Source: Pseudorasbora parva (Eukaryota > Chordata > Actinopteri > Cypriniformes > Gobionidae). From it: DNA of 64,000 bases. The notes beneath the pieces were generated by a model, which was not told the DNA's origin, ran no database searches, and was given only the letters and a program-made list of their open reading frames with translations. Each line of letters starts with the position of its first letter. Positions within the stretch are counted from its first letter, which is position 1. Location: positions 565,001-629,000 of the forward strand of contig NC_090191.1 of NCBI RefSeq assembly GCF_024679245.1, in the 5' to 3' direction. This document shows, piece after piece, positions 30,281 to 44,685 of the stretch. Position numbers and translations under genes: made by a program.

Positions 30281-31788
30281 CTTGACCCTATACCGACTAG
30301 GCTATTAAAAGAGATACTTCCAGAGGTCATAGATCCTCTGCTTAATATCATTAATTCATCTTTGACATTAGGATATGTACCGAAAACTTTTAAGTTGGCT
30401 ATAATTAAACCACTTATTAAAAAAACGCAACTCGATCCTAAAGAATTAGTCAATTACAGGCCAATCTCGAATCTACCGTTTCTATCAAAAATACTAGAAA
30501 AGGCCGTGTCTTCACAATTATGTTCCTATTTAGAAAGAAATGGTATATGTGAGGATTTCCAGTCAGGATTTAGACCGTATCATAGTACTGAGACTGCTCT
30601 AATTAGAGTTACAAATGATTTACTCTTATCATCTGATCGTGGTTGTATCTCTCTATTAGTGTTACTCGATCTTAGCGCTGCATTCGATACCATCGATCAC
30701 AATATTCTTCTGAATAGAATTGTAAATTATGTTGCCGTTAGTGGAACTGCTTTGGCATGGTTTAAATCGTACTTATCTGACCGTTATCAGTTTGTAGCAG
30801 TAAATGAAGAGATGTCACACCGATCACAAGTTCAGTATGGGGTACCGCAAGGCTCAGTGTTAGGACCGCTGCTCTTCACCCTGTATCTGCTACCACTGGG
30901 AGATATCATTAGGAAGCATGGCGTTAGTTTTCATTGTTATGCTGACGATACTCAGCTCTATATTTCCTCACGCCCTGACGAAACCTACCAATTCACAAGA
31001 TTAACGGAATGCATAACTGATATAAAAAATTGGATGAATAGTAATTTCCTGCAACTTAATTCAGATAAAACTGAATTTTTAATTATTGGACAGAAAAGCT
31101 CCACAAGTAGTAACCGAGAATACTGTCTAACACTTGATGACTGCTCTGTCAAGCCCTCGTCGTCAGTGAGGAACCTGGGTGTGCTCTTTGATACCAATCT
31201 TTCATTTGAAAGCCACGTTACTAGCATCTGTAAAACCGCATTCTATCATCTTAAAAATATATCTAAATTACGGCACATGCTTTCAATGCAAAATGCTGAA
31301 CAGTTAGTACATGCGTTCATGAGTTCATGAGCTCAAGGCTAGATTATTGTAATGCTCTACTGGGTGGTTGCCCTGCTCGCTTAATAAACAAACTCCAGCT
31401 GGTCCAAAATGCAGCAGCTCGAGTTCTTACTAGAATCAGGAAGTATGATCATATTAGTCCAGTTCTGTCAACACTTCACTGGCTCCCTATTAAACATCGC
31501 ATACATTTTAAAATCTTGCTTATTACTTACAAAGCACTAAATGGTTTAGCTCCCCAGTACTTAAGCGAGCCTTTAACACATTATACTCCATCACGTCTAT
31601 TGCGGTCTCAAAACTCTGGCCAGTTGATAATACCTAGAATATCTAAATCAACTGCAGGCGGTCGATCATTTTCCTATTTAGCACCTAAACTCTGGAATAG
31701 TCTTCCTAGCATTGTTCGGGAAGCAGACACACTCTGTCATTTTAAATCTAGACTAAAAACACATCTCTTTACTATGGCATACACATAG
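30281..31788 (+). pseudogene. L2 LINE ORF2, 3' half (reverse transcriptase), unit 1
   Basis: Continuation of the ORF2 interrupted at 22148. Reverse transcriptase motifs are intact in one frame: VNYRPISNL, FQSGFRPYHSTETAL, AAFDTIDH, GVPQGSVLGP and FHCYADDTQLYIS. An 8-bp duplication (atgagttc) at about 31319 gives a stop and frameshift. The C-terminal region (LDYCNALLGGCP, LHWLPI, PKLWNSLP) resumes at 31327 and ends with TAG at 31786-31788. These C-terminal motifs are typical of the L2 clade. Confidence 0.85.
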
Positions 31789-32637
31789 AACATTTTTAAC
31801 TTTCATTATTCAAATCAATTGACTGATTGTTAGGCTGCATTAACTAGGTCAGCCGGAACCGGGAACACTTCCCATAACACCTGATGTACTCGTTACATCA
31901 TAAAAAGAGTGGCATCTACGCTAATGTTAGTCTCGGATCTGGGCCCTGTCCGGATCGGATGGTGGACCTGCCTGGACATGACCAGCTCATCCTGGAGTGT
32001 CTGCTGAGCCATGTCAAATGGTGTCTCCTCCGAATTTTCCTCACTGGCACGACATGCTCAAAACCCGTCTTCGGCGCAATAATTCCGATCTTTCATGTAT
32101 TCATACTCTTGTGTAATCGACGCCCCATCCTAAATAAATCCGTCTCTTCCGTGATACCCTGAAATTTTGAATATTCCAATCTAATATGATTTCTGACCTG
32201 TAAGGTTGCCAGAATAATAATCATACACGGTGTGTTAATAGGCCAGAGGAGAACTGGCACCCCGACTGAGTCTGGTTTCTCCCAAGGTTTATTTTTCTCC
32301 ATCATGCCCTGATGGAGTTTTGGTTCCTTGCCACTGTCGCCTTTGGCTTGGCTTGCTCAGTTGGGGACACTAAAAATATGATTAAAGTTATTCAACTTAT
32401 TATACAAATTAAATGTATGAATTAGGTCTTATTTAATTCTATAAACTATAATACTGATCTGCCAACATTGTCTCTCTATGATAAATTAAAATAAGCTGAT
32501 AACATCACTGTTTTCTCCAGTACGACTGTACAGCCAAATCTAATTTTGTCGCAATATTATCTTGTTTGACACTGTGAAGCTGCTTTGACACAATCATGAT
32601 TGTAAAAGCGCTATAGAAATAAAGTTGATTGATTGAT
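31789..32637 (+). other. L2 LINE 3' UTR and tail, unit 1
   Basis: Non-coding 850 bp, ending gctatagaaataaagttgat and a short (TTGA)n tail. Tails of this kind, with a small simple repeat instead of poly(A), are usual for L2/CR1-type LINEs. Confidence 0.7.
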
Positions 32638-33820
32638 CATGCGGACCTTTCCTGCCTACACGCAGCGTCCTCCGAGCTACCCAGAGCTCTTCATCACCAC
32701 ACTCCAAAACTCCGTCTGAACCTAGCTGTAAAAAACTTCTTGGAGTCCGCGCAGTGATACCACAGACATGCCCGTCGCGTAGCAACCAGCTAACGCCATC
32801 CAGGATCCGGCTTTTCACCCCGCAAAACCAACTATTTGTCCCTCTGACCACAACAACTGACCACCAGCTGAGCAACGCCGTGCTAAGAGGAACCCATGCT
32901 TGTAAGAGCATTCAAACGCAAGTACATGACTCTTCATTCTGGCTGAACTGGTAAAAATCATATCTAAGCGAACAAACTAAGGTTGACCTGCTAGTATATT
33001 GATTCTCAGGTTGTGGCTAAGAAATCATTGGGACTTCACTCCTTTCCATTAACAAACATCCCTCAACTGTATGAATGTGTGTTTTTGTTATTTTCTGTGT
33101 GTTTAGAATAGTCCAATAAACTTTTGTTTACCTTTTTCATCTATACAAGTGTCTTTGGCTATGTGTTTATAAGTTACTGCCTCAAACTGATCGATTGTGT
33201 TACCTAAGCTCACAAACAGTGAACATAAAATTGATATTATTGCCGTTGTAGCGGGTAATATCCCAATTCAAGATTGATAATGTACACTGAAAAAAGTATA
33301 ACATTAGTGTTGTTCGTTTAATGTGTATTTTCCCATTGAAATAGCTTAAAATTGTTAATTTTTTCAGACCCATCCAGCCAGGCTCTGAGACAGAACAACA
33401 AGGAACATTGATAAGGTAAGATAAAATTTGTCTACCGTTAACGTTTTTACCTCAAGTATATCTGACGGGCCTTAATTCTGGCCGTAATTAGCGCTAACGC
33501 TTGATAGCGTGTAAATTAATTTTTTAAGATAGCACTGGAAATGTTCGCAATTTTCATTCAAACTATAACGTTCAGTTATTTTAGCCCCCCATTGGGTGGG
33601 TGAGTAATAACGTAAATGCATGCAAACTATCTAAATGCATTTTGTGGTGGCATTGACCTAGCCTGGTTTTACCAGACTCTCGTACATTTCATTTGTACAT
33701 AGAGTCTGGCCACTCTCCATTGACAAGGGTTTATTTCCGCAAAGGCGGGTACTCTGTTGAAGTTTAAAAAAATTGGATCTGCCCTGAGCCACTCTGGATC
33801 TGCCGTAACCAATCGAACAA
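32638..33820. other. Unit 1 right part, non-coding
   Basis: 32638-32950 has GC-richer sequence with a 66-codon plus frame and a 105-codon minus frame, neither with a recognised domain. 33105-33150 has an aataaa-containing T-rich tract. 33440 (ccgttaacg) is the empty TTAA site for the element found in unit 2. 33655-33800 carries the start of a fish repeat (agcctggttttaccagactc) that is cut by the unit junction. Confidence 0.4.
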
Positions 33821-34331
33821 AAAACATTTCAAATGCATCTGCAAACTATTTTCTTGTCATGTATTTCATCATTGAGGATTTCTTAAAAATATTATGTAAA
33901 CATCTACATAATATGTAAACATCCTGTAAGATCTTGTCTAATCTTGTTCTCGTGAACCCAATCTCGTGTCTTGTCTCGTCTCGAGAGATAAGGGCCTCAT
34001 TACACCCCTAATAATAACTAATTTTACAGTGGAAATGAGCACTATATAAATGAAGATGACTTGACTGCAGCATGTTCTAATTGAGATCCAATGGCACAGA
34101 TTTCAGACTATGGAAAGCCTTATTTTCTTGTTACTTCACGTAAACCTCACTTCAGACCAAGCCGACATCAGTCCGCTTCAGCTATGTGTCTGCATCAGGT
34201 CAGTAATTAGTTGGCATGTTTTATATATTCTTTCTATGTGAGTAGTGTATCAAATTATGATTTCAAACAATGAAAGTCACATAACTTGTAATATTCTAAA
34301 CCATCAGTCTGTGGTAATAAATACTACATTA

Positions 34332-36213
34332 GGTCATCCTTAACAATATTGTTGTTTGCCGTATTCCGACCGACCCTGTCAATTTAGGGCCGACTCAATT
34401 TTTTTTTTTCCCTTTTAGTCCGACCAACTTGCCGGTTGTAAATTTGCTTTAAGACCGACCAATTTCTTTTTTTACTCTTCAAACAACGAATACAAAAGTA
34501 TTAAAATAATATGAAATATATTTTAGGAAGTATTATAAATATATAAATTGCCTAGGCCTACATACAAACGAAGGCTACGTTCTTTCTTTTGTAGAAAAAC
34601 CCGTGACGTCATCTATGTTTACACTATGGTTAACGGATGTCAAACTACGGCCTGTGGGTTCGTTTCGGCTCATTCTCTCATTCACTGTAACGTTAGACTA
34701 TTAAAGCCCTGTCGGAGATTTCACCGCATTGTGTGACAGGAGTCAGGACCATGGACACGCTACACACACGTTACACACACCAGTTAAGTGCACTGCAGAG
34801 GCGAGGGCTTTGGGGGTTTGAGCCCCTGCCCTTTCTGAAAATTAATCAAAAGTGCCCCTCTCAACAATCATCATTACTATATTGTGGCCAATGAAACAGA
34901 ATTGGAACTGTAACAAATGGCGGAAAAGCCGTTTCTTTTTTATTAAGTTTACTAAGCCGTATCTGTCAGTCTGAAATGTCGTTGTCATAACGCTTTGCTA
35001 TGGGTAGCGTGTGTTTTGCTCGACTGCACGTGGTGGGAGCGGCGGCACTGGTTGTAACTTGAAAAATAATGCTTTATGTATGGTTCTGTTGATGGAGACA
35101 CGTGCTGGCTCCTCAGTGATAGGCTACACTACAACAGCGATAATAAAAGAAGAACGTGGGCAAAACGGTCTATCTTTGTAAACTGTGTTCAATGCATGCG
35201 AGTGCTGCCGTATGACCAGTCATTTTCACCATCATCACCCGGGTATATTCGCCAGAAGACGCGAATGAGAACTCTCTGCAGTGAGAGAAGATCTGTCTCT
35301 GCGCTCGTCCAAAAACGCGCACACTTCTCACAGCGCACAAATATTGAGTTCTTCAAGTCTTGCGCTTGAATGAACAAACTCACACAAAAAGTATGTCAGC
35401 ATGTCGATCTTGATGAGTATCCAAGCAGCCATAGTCTGTATATGCCTTAAGAGGACTGTCTATAGTCGAGAAAGACGATGCATAACCCTGCATTAGGTTT
35501 TAAAGGGGCAGTAGCCTTTACTGCCGTCTGTTTAATGTCAAACAAAAGATAAGGACATCACTCACTGCTCTTGATTGAATAGCTTTTTTAAGTTTAAAAA
35601 GGATTCATTTTAATTTAAACAGTTAAATGTGCAGTTATTTTACATTTAATCAATTTATTCAATATCTATACCTAAAAACTAATTAACTCGCTGTGTTAGA
35701 CCTACCTGAAAAATCTGAAAAGCATTCTTTATTTTATTAGTATCTTTGCTCAATAGTATTTATTTGTGCTGCTGCTTGTATTTTAGTTTTTTTGTTCTTA
35801 TTTTCTTTATTTTTATTTGACAGTAGTTCTGTCCCTGAGCATGGGACTGGGAGGGTAAAAAAGTGAGGGTTGACAGCTTTGAGTCAATGACAGCGAGCTG
35901 TGGTTGGACCCTTTTCTTAAAGAATGCACCTGAAATTTGTGCAATAAACATGTTTTTGACAAATATTTCAATTTGTTTGTGGTCTATATAGCCTGCAATT
36001 AGCCTATGAGCCCGAGGGCAAGGCTTGAAGACCCAGTCAGTGATGTCACAATATGCTAATTTGTTTAAATTCAAACCTACGTAATCACCATCACCAAAAA
36101 GTTACTTTTTTTTTTACATTAAAATTTGAAAAATAAATTAAATAAAAAAATAGATCTACCTACCTACTTTTTTTTTTTTTACTGCAAACCAAAAAAAAAA
36201 TTTAAGGATGGCC
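34332..36213. mobile_element. TTA-type DNA transposon, unit 2 copy
   Basis: Same ends as at 13924, with TTA at 34329-34331 and 36214-36216. Differs from the unit 1 copy by scattered substitutions and a 26-bp deletion near 34500. Confidence 0.65.
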
Positions 36214-36849
36214 TTAAGGCAAGTCTAAGGTAGCATTCCATGCATTTATCATATTAGTCTGTCAATCAACATTAGAGTGCCACTGTCAGGCAGAATAATG
36301 CAAGGACATTATAATTCTGCCACAAGTGTGTCTGATGTGTTCAGCGATTAGGCTATAAAGCATCATAAACTAGCGCAAAGACCCAGAATCTGTCCTACCT
36401 AAATTTATGGCCAGGAGCCGCTACTGTACTGTGCATTGTACTTATTTGATGTTTGAGTGTTTTGATTTGTTATTGTTGGGTCTTGTTTCTCCCCATTCCA
36501 TACCACTGATGTGGGATTGTTCACCTTTACATTGATTTCCGTATTGTCAAATAAACACCATTCACTTCTCATCTCTGCGCTAGAGTCAAATAATTTCCAG
36601 TGACTTCCTGACACCATGGAACTTTTATTAATTATATAAAGAATATTTTAGAGAAGATGTTTGGATGATTACTTGTTTTAAAAAATATATTATAGGTGAC
36701 CCAAACTAACAGCTCTTGCAGAGATGAGTTTGTGAAGCAGCATTTACTGCAGACTGAGCCACTCTTAGGTGTAAAATTCTTGCGTGTAAATGAACACAGT
36801 TTCGCGCTTTACTCTGAAACATGCATCTCATCAGTTAATCTATATTTAC

Positions 36850-37023
36850 CTCAGTATCTGCAGCTGACAGTTTGGGCTCTTCAGTCCATCAGAGAGCTGC
36901 TTCACTCCAGAATCCTGCAGGTCATTGTTACTCAGGTCCAGCTCTGTCAGGACAGAGTTTGAGGATTGTAGAGCTGAAGACAAACTCTCACAGGACAGAG
37001 CAGTGAGATTACAGCACTGCAGC
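36850..37023 (-). CDS. NLR LRR exon, unit 2 copy (174 bp)
   Basis: Identical by eye to the exon at 16469-16642, including acceptor (tttacacag) and donor (gag/gtaaat). Same phase, so it could be spliced between the unit 3 and unit 1 exons. Intron lengths would be about 13.2 kb upstream and 20.2 kb downstream, long for an NLR LRR array but possible. Confidence 0.8.
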
Positions 37024-40000
37024 CTGTGTAAAGAACAAAACAAAAAGCCATATTAATGGGTTAATCAAGTAGAGTTCTACTTGAGTAATCTAGAGCACAT
37101 ATTATAACCAGGCCTGTTACATGTCATTTTCTTTCATACTGCTCGGTGTGCTATAGTGCATTCGTTATAGTTAGAAGGACCATCATACGTCACGATGCAC
37201 CACAACGTCCAATAGAAAAATTCGACTGCAATATCCACCGTTCAACCTTAAGAGGGCAGCACTAAGACGTTTTTACAGCACATATTATAGAACACTTTAT
37301 ACCCAAATGTCAAAACATTTACTCGAATCAATAAAGAGCATTAATAAAGCCCCAGTCTTGCAGATCATTAACTAAAAAAAGTTGGCTAAGGGTTTTGTGG
37401 CGAAGGGGGCGTGGTTCTGAGAGGTCTGCAGTGGGAGAGAGAGCTGAGAGCGGAACAGCAGGTAAGTAGGTCAAGCACAGATGACGAACACCTGTTTCTG
37501 ATTGCAGTAATTGGCAGGGAGAGAGCGCATTTAAGCCGCGGCCGGGAGAGAGAGTTGGCCTGGGACTTTGCATGCACAGCAGAGAAACAGAGACAGACAC
37601 AGAGAGTCTGATTGAGAAGGAGCGATCCATATCATGGAGAAACTGAGTTATCACACACACACGTGTTTTTTTTGTTTTGAAAAGACTGAATAAAGAAAGC
37701 GAGTCCCAGTCAAAGTCCCAGACGTCACTAACACAGTCATTTGGGTGGTAGCTGTTATTTTCTGTAGTTTCAGTCTCAAAAGTAACAAAAGCCAACAGAA
37801 ACATTTATACTCCAGTAAAGCTGAAATATACTTAAGAACAGGAACAAAGTATTTCTACATTGTCAGTAAACACCAGAGGTCGAAACTTGAAGTGACATTT
37901 TTAATTGATCTCACTGTCATTTCATCTTTTTGTGGTAAATTATCATTATCCGGAAGAAATAAATATTCCCCTTCAAAAAATGTCACATTATATCTTGTAC
38001 TTAAATGAAAACTAAATAATGGATTTGATCCCACACAGACAACAGTGGTGCAATGCTTCCCCTGAAATCTTAGAAAGAATATAAATCGAACATGTCAAAA
38101 TGTCAAACTTTGTTACTAAAATAAAATAGGAAGCTGCTTGCAGATTCTCACAATTGACTACACTATTGTGTCACAATTGGCACTACACTGAAATCCTCAC
38201 TTCCAGGTCAAGAAGTTGTCAATCAAAATCTTACTAGCTAATGAGAATCATTTTTTAGCTTGCCTCGCACACACAAGGGATTTGAGCCAGAATGGCACAG
38301 ATTTATTTTTCCAGTTTCAGAGTTTTTTCGTTAGTGTTTAATTCATATTTGTATTAGTTTATTGAAAAGTTACATTCAAAACATTTGGCACAAATCTAAT
38401 TCCATATTAGTTAAGTATGGCCAATCTGAGTGCAGAGATTGCATCCACATAGCCTGTGCAGAGAACAAAACAAAGGTAGGGTTTATAATATGGGGTCTGA
38501 TGTATAAACATTGCATACACACAAAATGTATCAGGATTTATAAAAAATAAACTAGGCGTAAATCTGTGTGCACCGTATGGACACTCTAGACCAGGGGTCT
38601 CCAAACTCAGTCCTGGAGGGCTGCTGTCATTGTTAGGACCTTGTAAAGCTGGGCATACACAGATTTTTGTCCGATTTCGAGCCAAATTCTGATTAATGCA
38701 GCTCTTTTTTAGATTGGGGCAATTTTCCGCTTTGTCGTGCATTGTTTGTCGTGAGGTGTTTGGGCAGTGTACGGGGGAAAGAAGAGGCAACAAACCTATC
38801 CTTATCTGCAATCGGATGAATTTCTGGCATGTCAGGGTATCAGAAGTTAAACCATTTCATTTTTAATGCAGCAAGAAAGAAAACAAAAAGAGGCAGATCT
38901 TTATGTTCTGTAGGAAGCTATCAAACTTGCAGCAATTTAGCAAACTATTGCATTCCTCCAGTTCGTGTTGAAAAATGGGTAATCCAAGTCTTCCAAACCA
39001 CAGTGTAGCCTATCCAGTCAGTGCCTCTTTTATTATTTCAGCTACTTGATTGTTAATTTACTTGTTTCACGTCATTTACTAATTTATCTAACATTAAATT
39101 AATGTTATTTTCATGGGAAATGTGAATCGTTGTCCATCATTTGACAATTGGTGATGTCACATTGCAATATTGAAATTAATTTTTCCGTTTTAAATCATGA
39201 AGGCGAGTCAGTGGATTCACTACAGAAAGTGAAAGTAAAATCTGACAAGCTTTCGGCATATATTCTCAGAGAGAGAGAGAGAGATAAACTACTCCAGCAT
39301 ATGCTAAAAATGTTAAACTGTCTGTATTTATTATCTTTTATTTATATTTCTTATAATATTTCTGACCTAGGCCTATTTTGTGTTTAACAAGTTGTTTTTG
39401 AAATAAAGCTGTGTAGGAATATGTATATTCCAGCACAACAAAGCATCCCCTCTCCGAAACCTGAACCGATCATAAAACCAATCAAGGATACGCCAACTGG
39501 CCCAAAGACAACATCTCTCCCCCTTTATCTGCGTTATCTCAAAACCAGCACAAGGACAAGATGAGTCACATGACGTTTATTGCCGACAGGCATACATTCA
39601 AATTGTTATCAGGACACAGAGCCGCTAAGAGCTTTTCGAAGGCTCGAAACCAACCCTGACACCATCCAGGACACCCCCCCCCCCTTTTCTTGACCCGTGC
39701 ATTCCAAAGGCTCTTTGAACATCACACAAAGACCTCACACCAATGCAGACATGAGGAGTTGACTTAAACCAAAGATTCAATAACATGAATTAATCCACCC
39801 AATTTAAACATATACCAAGGTATTATGTATATTTTCCTGTGACTTAAAGTTTCACTGTATGCGAGACATGTATTACATATGAATCTTTACTATCTCCTAC
39901 TCCCATCATGGGAATAGCAAGCTGTTTGATGTCTATGTGATGGATAAATGATTCTCGTCATTTTGATGCAAGGTAAATTTGTGTAAAATGTGATCACAAT

Positions 40001-40089
40001 AGTAAAGTTGGGTCCTTAAAAGTGTATAATCAGACATTACACTAGTGATATGCATGAACAGGAGATGTGTGCCCCAACCCCCCCCCCCC
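37024..40089. other. Non-coding sequence of unit 2
   Basis: Same content as 16643-19711 with scattered differences, including the solo-LTR-like block (from about 37396) and the common repeat at about 38591. No gene is called. Confidence 0.4.
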
Positions 40090-40953
40090 ATGTCTTCATC
40101 TCCTGTCATTGTCACTTTCACTGCATGCTACATGTTTAGCATATCTATCTCCGTTGGCAAACAGGGCTTCACATGTGATAAATGTAAGGAATTAATCAGG
40201 CTGACGGAGATTTCAGATTTAGAGACACGCATCCAAGCTTTATGTGAGAGTAGTGAGCTTTAGATACTGCTTTAGATACTGCTTTGGATGCGACTAGCTT
40301 AGTGAACACTCATTGTTTGGTTCCGGCTGAGGCCGCGCAGCAGGGCTGGGTGACGATGAGAAAGCATAGTCGCGGATCAAAAAAACACTCTTCTGTTCCG
40401 ATTAGAACATCAAACAGGTTCTCCCCACACAGTGACGCACCCACCGAGGATCCTGTTGAAAGTGCCCTAGTTATTGGCGATTCAATTACACGGAATGTGA
40501 AAATAGAGACACCAGCCACCATAGTCACATGTTTATCGGGAGCCAGAGCGCGTGACATCAAAGCAAATTTAAAAGTGCTGGCTTAAGCTAATCGTAAATT
40601 CTCTAAGATTATTATTGATGTATTCGAACACTAATGATGTTCGACTTCGCCAGTCGGAGATCACCAAAATTAAAATTAAAGAGGTGTGTAAACTCGCAAG
40701 TACGATGTCAAAGGCCGTATTTTTCTCTGGTCCTCTCCCTGCGAAAAGGAGTGATGAAATAGTTAGCAGATTATCATCACTCAATGGCTGGTTGTCTAAG
40801 TGGTGTCTGCAAAATAACATAGGTTTCATAGACAATTGGAAAAGTTTTTGGGGCAGACCTGACCTGTTGAAGATAGACGGCATTCATCCCTCCTGGGCTG
40901 TTGCTGCTCTTCTCTCTAGTAATTTGGCACATAGTCTTAAAGCTAAACCTTGA
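40090..40953 (+). pseudogene. L2 LINE ORF1, unit 2 copy, broken
   Basis: Has the intact zinc motif (FTCDKCKEL), unlike unit 1, but an 11-bp deletion at about 40257 (gagtagtgagctttagata) breaks the frame. It also has the shared TAA (about 40585) and the shared frameshift of the ancestral copy. GDSITRN and DGIHPS blocks are present. Confidence 0.75.
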
Positions 40954-41044
40954 CTCACTGGGGCCCAGGTCAGGAAGCAGACAAACTGGCTAAACCAACC
41001 GTCTGCTAGCTGTCCTTTCGCCAAAAACGCTTGTTGTCAATGAT

Positions 41045-43836
41045 ATGATTATAGATCATAACTTAGATGTGCTGTGTTTGACAGAAACCTGGCTAAAACC
41101 TGACGATTACATTACTTTAAATAAGTCCACCCCCCGAGATTATTGTTACAAACATGAGCCACGTCTGAAAGGTAAAGGGGGAGGTGTTGCTGTAATTTAT
41201 AATAATATTTTCAGTATTACTCAGAAGTCTAGTTTCAAATATAATTCCTTTGAAGTTTTGGTGCTTTATGTAACGCTGTGTAGTGTAAATGATAAATCGC
41301 GTTTGACATTTGTGTTGGCTACTGTATACAGGCCACCAGGGCACAATACAGACTTTATCAGAGAATTTGCTGGTTTTGTATCGGAGTTAGTATCAGCTGT
41401 AGATAAAGTACTAATTGTTGGGGATCTTAATATCCACGTAGACAATGAAAAAGACGCATTGGGATTGGCATTTAGAGACATTCTAAACTCTATTGGAGTT
41501 AGACAACACGTATCGGGACCCACTCATCGCCTTAATCATACTTTAGATCTAATAATGTCACATGGAATAAATGTTGATACTGTTAAAATTCTGCAGCAGA
41601 GCGATGACATCTCAGATCATTACCTAATATCATGTATACTTAATTTACCTAAGGCTGCAAAGCCATCCCCTCGCTTCAAATATGGCAGGACGATAACCGC
41701 TGCGACTAAAGATTGCTTTGTACATAATCTTCCTCATCAGTTCCATCTCCTCAGCATTACAGATAGCCAAGAGGAACTTGATGCTGCAACAGAAACTATT
41801 GACTCTCTCTTTACTAGCACTTTAGACATAGTTGCTCCCCAGTGCTTAAAGAAGATTAAAGCAAATAATCCAACGCCGTGGTACAACGAGCACACTCGGG
41901 CCCTAAAAACAGCAGCCAGAAAAATGGAGCGCAGCTGGAAGAAAACAAAACTGGAGGTTTTTCGCAATTTGTAGAAAGAGAGCATGATGGCATATAGAAA
42001 GGCCATAAAAACTGCTAGATCTGCTTATTTCTCAACTCTTTTAGAAGAAAACAAACACAACCCTAAGTATGTATTCGATACAGTGGCTAAATTATCAAAA
42101 AATAAAGCTTCAGCTTCTGACGTTTGTAAACAACACAGCAGTAATGACTTTATGAACTTCTTTACTAGTAAGATTGATAATATTAGGAATAAAATTATAA
42201 CCATGCAGCCGTCTATTACAGTATCACTTCAGACAGAGCATTGTAGTGTCACTGAGGAAAAATTACACTCATTCACTACTATAGGAGGAGAAGAATTGGC
42301 TAAACTTGTTAAATCATCAAAATCAACAACATGTATGCTTGACCCTATACCGACTAGGCTATTAAAAGAGATACTTTCAGAGGTCATAGATCCTCTGCTT
42401 AATATCATTAATTCATCTTTGACATTAGGATATGTACCGAAAACTTTTAAGTTGGCTATAATTAAACCACTTATTAAAAAACTGCAACTTGATCCTAAAG
42501 AATTAGTCAATTACAGGCCAATCTCGAATCTACCGTTTCTATCAAAAATACTAGAAAAGGCCGTGTCTTCACAATTATGTTCCTATTTAGAAAGAAATGG
42601 TATATGTGAGGATTTCCAGTCAGGATTTAGACCGTATCATAGCACTGAGACTGCTCTAATTAGAGTTACAAATGATTTACTCTTATCATCTGATCGTGGT
42701 TGAGTCTCTCTATTAGTGTTACTCGATCTTAGCGCTGCATTCGATACCATCGATCACAATATTCTTCTGAATAGACTTGAAAATTATGTTGCCGTTAGTG
42801 GAACTGCTTTGGCATGGTTTAAATCGTACTTATCTGACCGTTATCAGTTTGTAGCAGTAAATGAAGAGATGTCACACCGATCACAAGTTCAGTATGGGGT
42901 ACCGCAAGGCTCAGTGTTAGGACCGCTGCTCTTCACCCTGTATCTGCTCCACTGGGAGATATCATTAGGAAACATGGCGTTAGTTTTCATTGTTATGCTG
43001 ACGATACTCAGCTCTATATTTCCTCACGCCCTGACGAAACCTACCAATTCACAAGATTAACGGAATGCATAACTGATATAAAAAATTGGATGAATAGTAA
43101 TTTCCTGCAACTTAATTCAGATAAAACTGAATTTTTAATTATTGGACAGAAAAGCTCCACAAGTATTAACCGAGAATACTGTCTAACACTTGATGACTGC
43201 TCTGTCAAGCCCTCGTCGTCAGTGAGGAACCTGGGTGTGCTCTTTGATACCAATCTTTCATTTGAAAGCCACGTTACTAGCATCTGTAAAACCGCATTCT
43301 ATCATCTTAAAAATATATCTAAATTACGGCACATGCTTTCAATGCAAAATGCTGAACAGTTAGTACATGCGTTCATGAGCTCAAGGCTAGATTATTGTAA
43401 TGCTCTACTGGGTGGTTGCCCTGCTCGCTTAATAAACAAACTCCAGCTGGTCCAAAACGCAGCAGCTCGAGTTCTTACTAGAACCAGGAAGTATGATCAT
43501 ATTAGTCCAGTTCTGTCAACACTTCACTGGCTCCCTATTAAACATCGCATACATTTTAAAATCTTGCTTATTACTTACAAAGCACTAAAGAGTTTAGCTC
43601 CCCAGTACTTAAGCGAGCTCTTAACACATTATACTCCATCACGTCTATTGTGGTCTCAAAACTCTGGCCAGTTGATAATACCTAGAATATCTAAATCAAC
43701 TGCAGGCGGTCGATCATTTTCCTATTTAGCACCTAAACTGTGGAATAGTCTTCCTAGCATTGTTCGGGAAGCAGACACACTCTGTCAGTTTAAATCTAGA
43801 ATAAAAACACATCTCTTTACTATGGCATACACATAG
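41045..43836 (+). pseudogene. L2 LINE ORF2, unit 2 copy, multiply broken
   Basis: The start of the endonuclease is missing: about 210 bp between ctagctgtc and ctttcgcc (about 41013) are deleted compared with unit 3. LTETWL, GDLNIH and SDHYLI remain. Then come TAG at about 41972 (shared with unit 3), TGA at about 42701 (ggttgagtctc), and a 1-bp deletion at about 42948 that shifts the frame before the YADD box. The C-terminal part is open at 43090-43836. This copy also shows the undisturbed site where the gypsy element entered unit 1. Confidence 0.85.
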
Positions 43837-44685
43837 AACATTTTTAACTTTCTTTATTCAAATCAATTGACTGATTGTTAGGCTGCATTAACTAGGTCAG
43901 CCGGAACCGGGAACACTTCCCATAACACCTGATGTACTCGTTACATCATAAAAAGAGTGGCATCTATGCTAATGTTAGTCTCGGATCTGGGCCCTGTCCG
44001 GATCGGATGGTGGACCTCCCTGGACATGACCAACGCATCCTGGAGTGTCTGCTGAGCCGTGTCAAATGGTGTCTCCTCCGAATTTTCCTCACTGGCACGA
44101 CATGCTCAAAACCCGTCTTCGGCGCAATAATTCCGATCTTTCATGTATTCACACTCTTGTGTAATCGACGCCCCATCCTAAATAAATCCGTCTCTTCCGT
44201 GATACCCTGAAATTTTGAATATTCCAATCTAATATGATTTCCGACCTGTAAGGTTGCCAGAATAATAATCCTCCACGGTGTGTTAATAGGCCAGAGGAGA
44301 ACTGGCACCCCAACTGAGTCTGGTTTCTCCCAAGGTTTATTTTTCTCCATCATGCCCCGATGGAGTTTTGGTTCCTTGCCACTGTCGCCTTTGGCTTGGC
44401 TTGCTCAGTTGGGGACACTAAAAATATGATTAAAGTTATTCAACTTATTATACAAATTAAATGTATGAATTAGGTCTTATTTAATTCTATAAACTATAAT
44501 ACTGATCTGCCAACATTGTCTCTCTATGATAAATTAAAATAAGCTGATAACATCACTGTTTTCTCCAGTACGACTGTACAGCCAAATCTAATTTTGTCAC
44601 AATATTATCTTGTTTGACACTGTGAAGCTGCTTTGACACAATCGTGATTGTAAAAGCGCTATAGAAATAAAGTTGATTGATTGAT
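43837..44685 (+). other. L2 LINE 3' UTR, unit 2
   Basis: Same as 31789-32637, with the (TTGA)n tail ending at 44685. The following 44686-45489 matches 32638-33440 and holds no gene. Confidence 0.7.

Larger units (their letters stand above)
13413..33820. repeat. Segmental triplication, unit 1
   Basis: The sequence starting aaaacatttcaaatgcatct at 13413 recurs at 33821 and 47131. From there each unit runs through the same series of features. The end of unit 1 (ccgtaaccaatcgaac, just before 33821) recurs before 47131, which proves a head-to-tail arrangement. Unit 1 is 20.4 kb, or about 12.3 kb without its gypsy insertion. Its left flank (ttataagatgatgag) differs from those of units 2 and 3, so 13413 is the outer edge of the duplication. 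Confidence 0.9.
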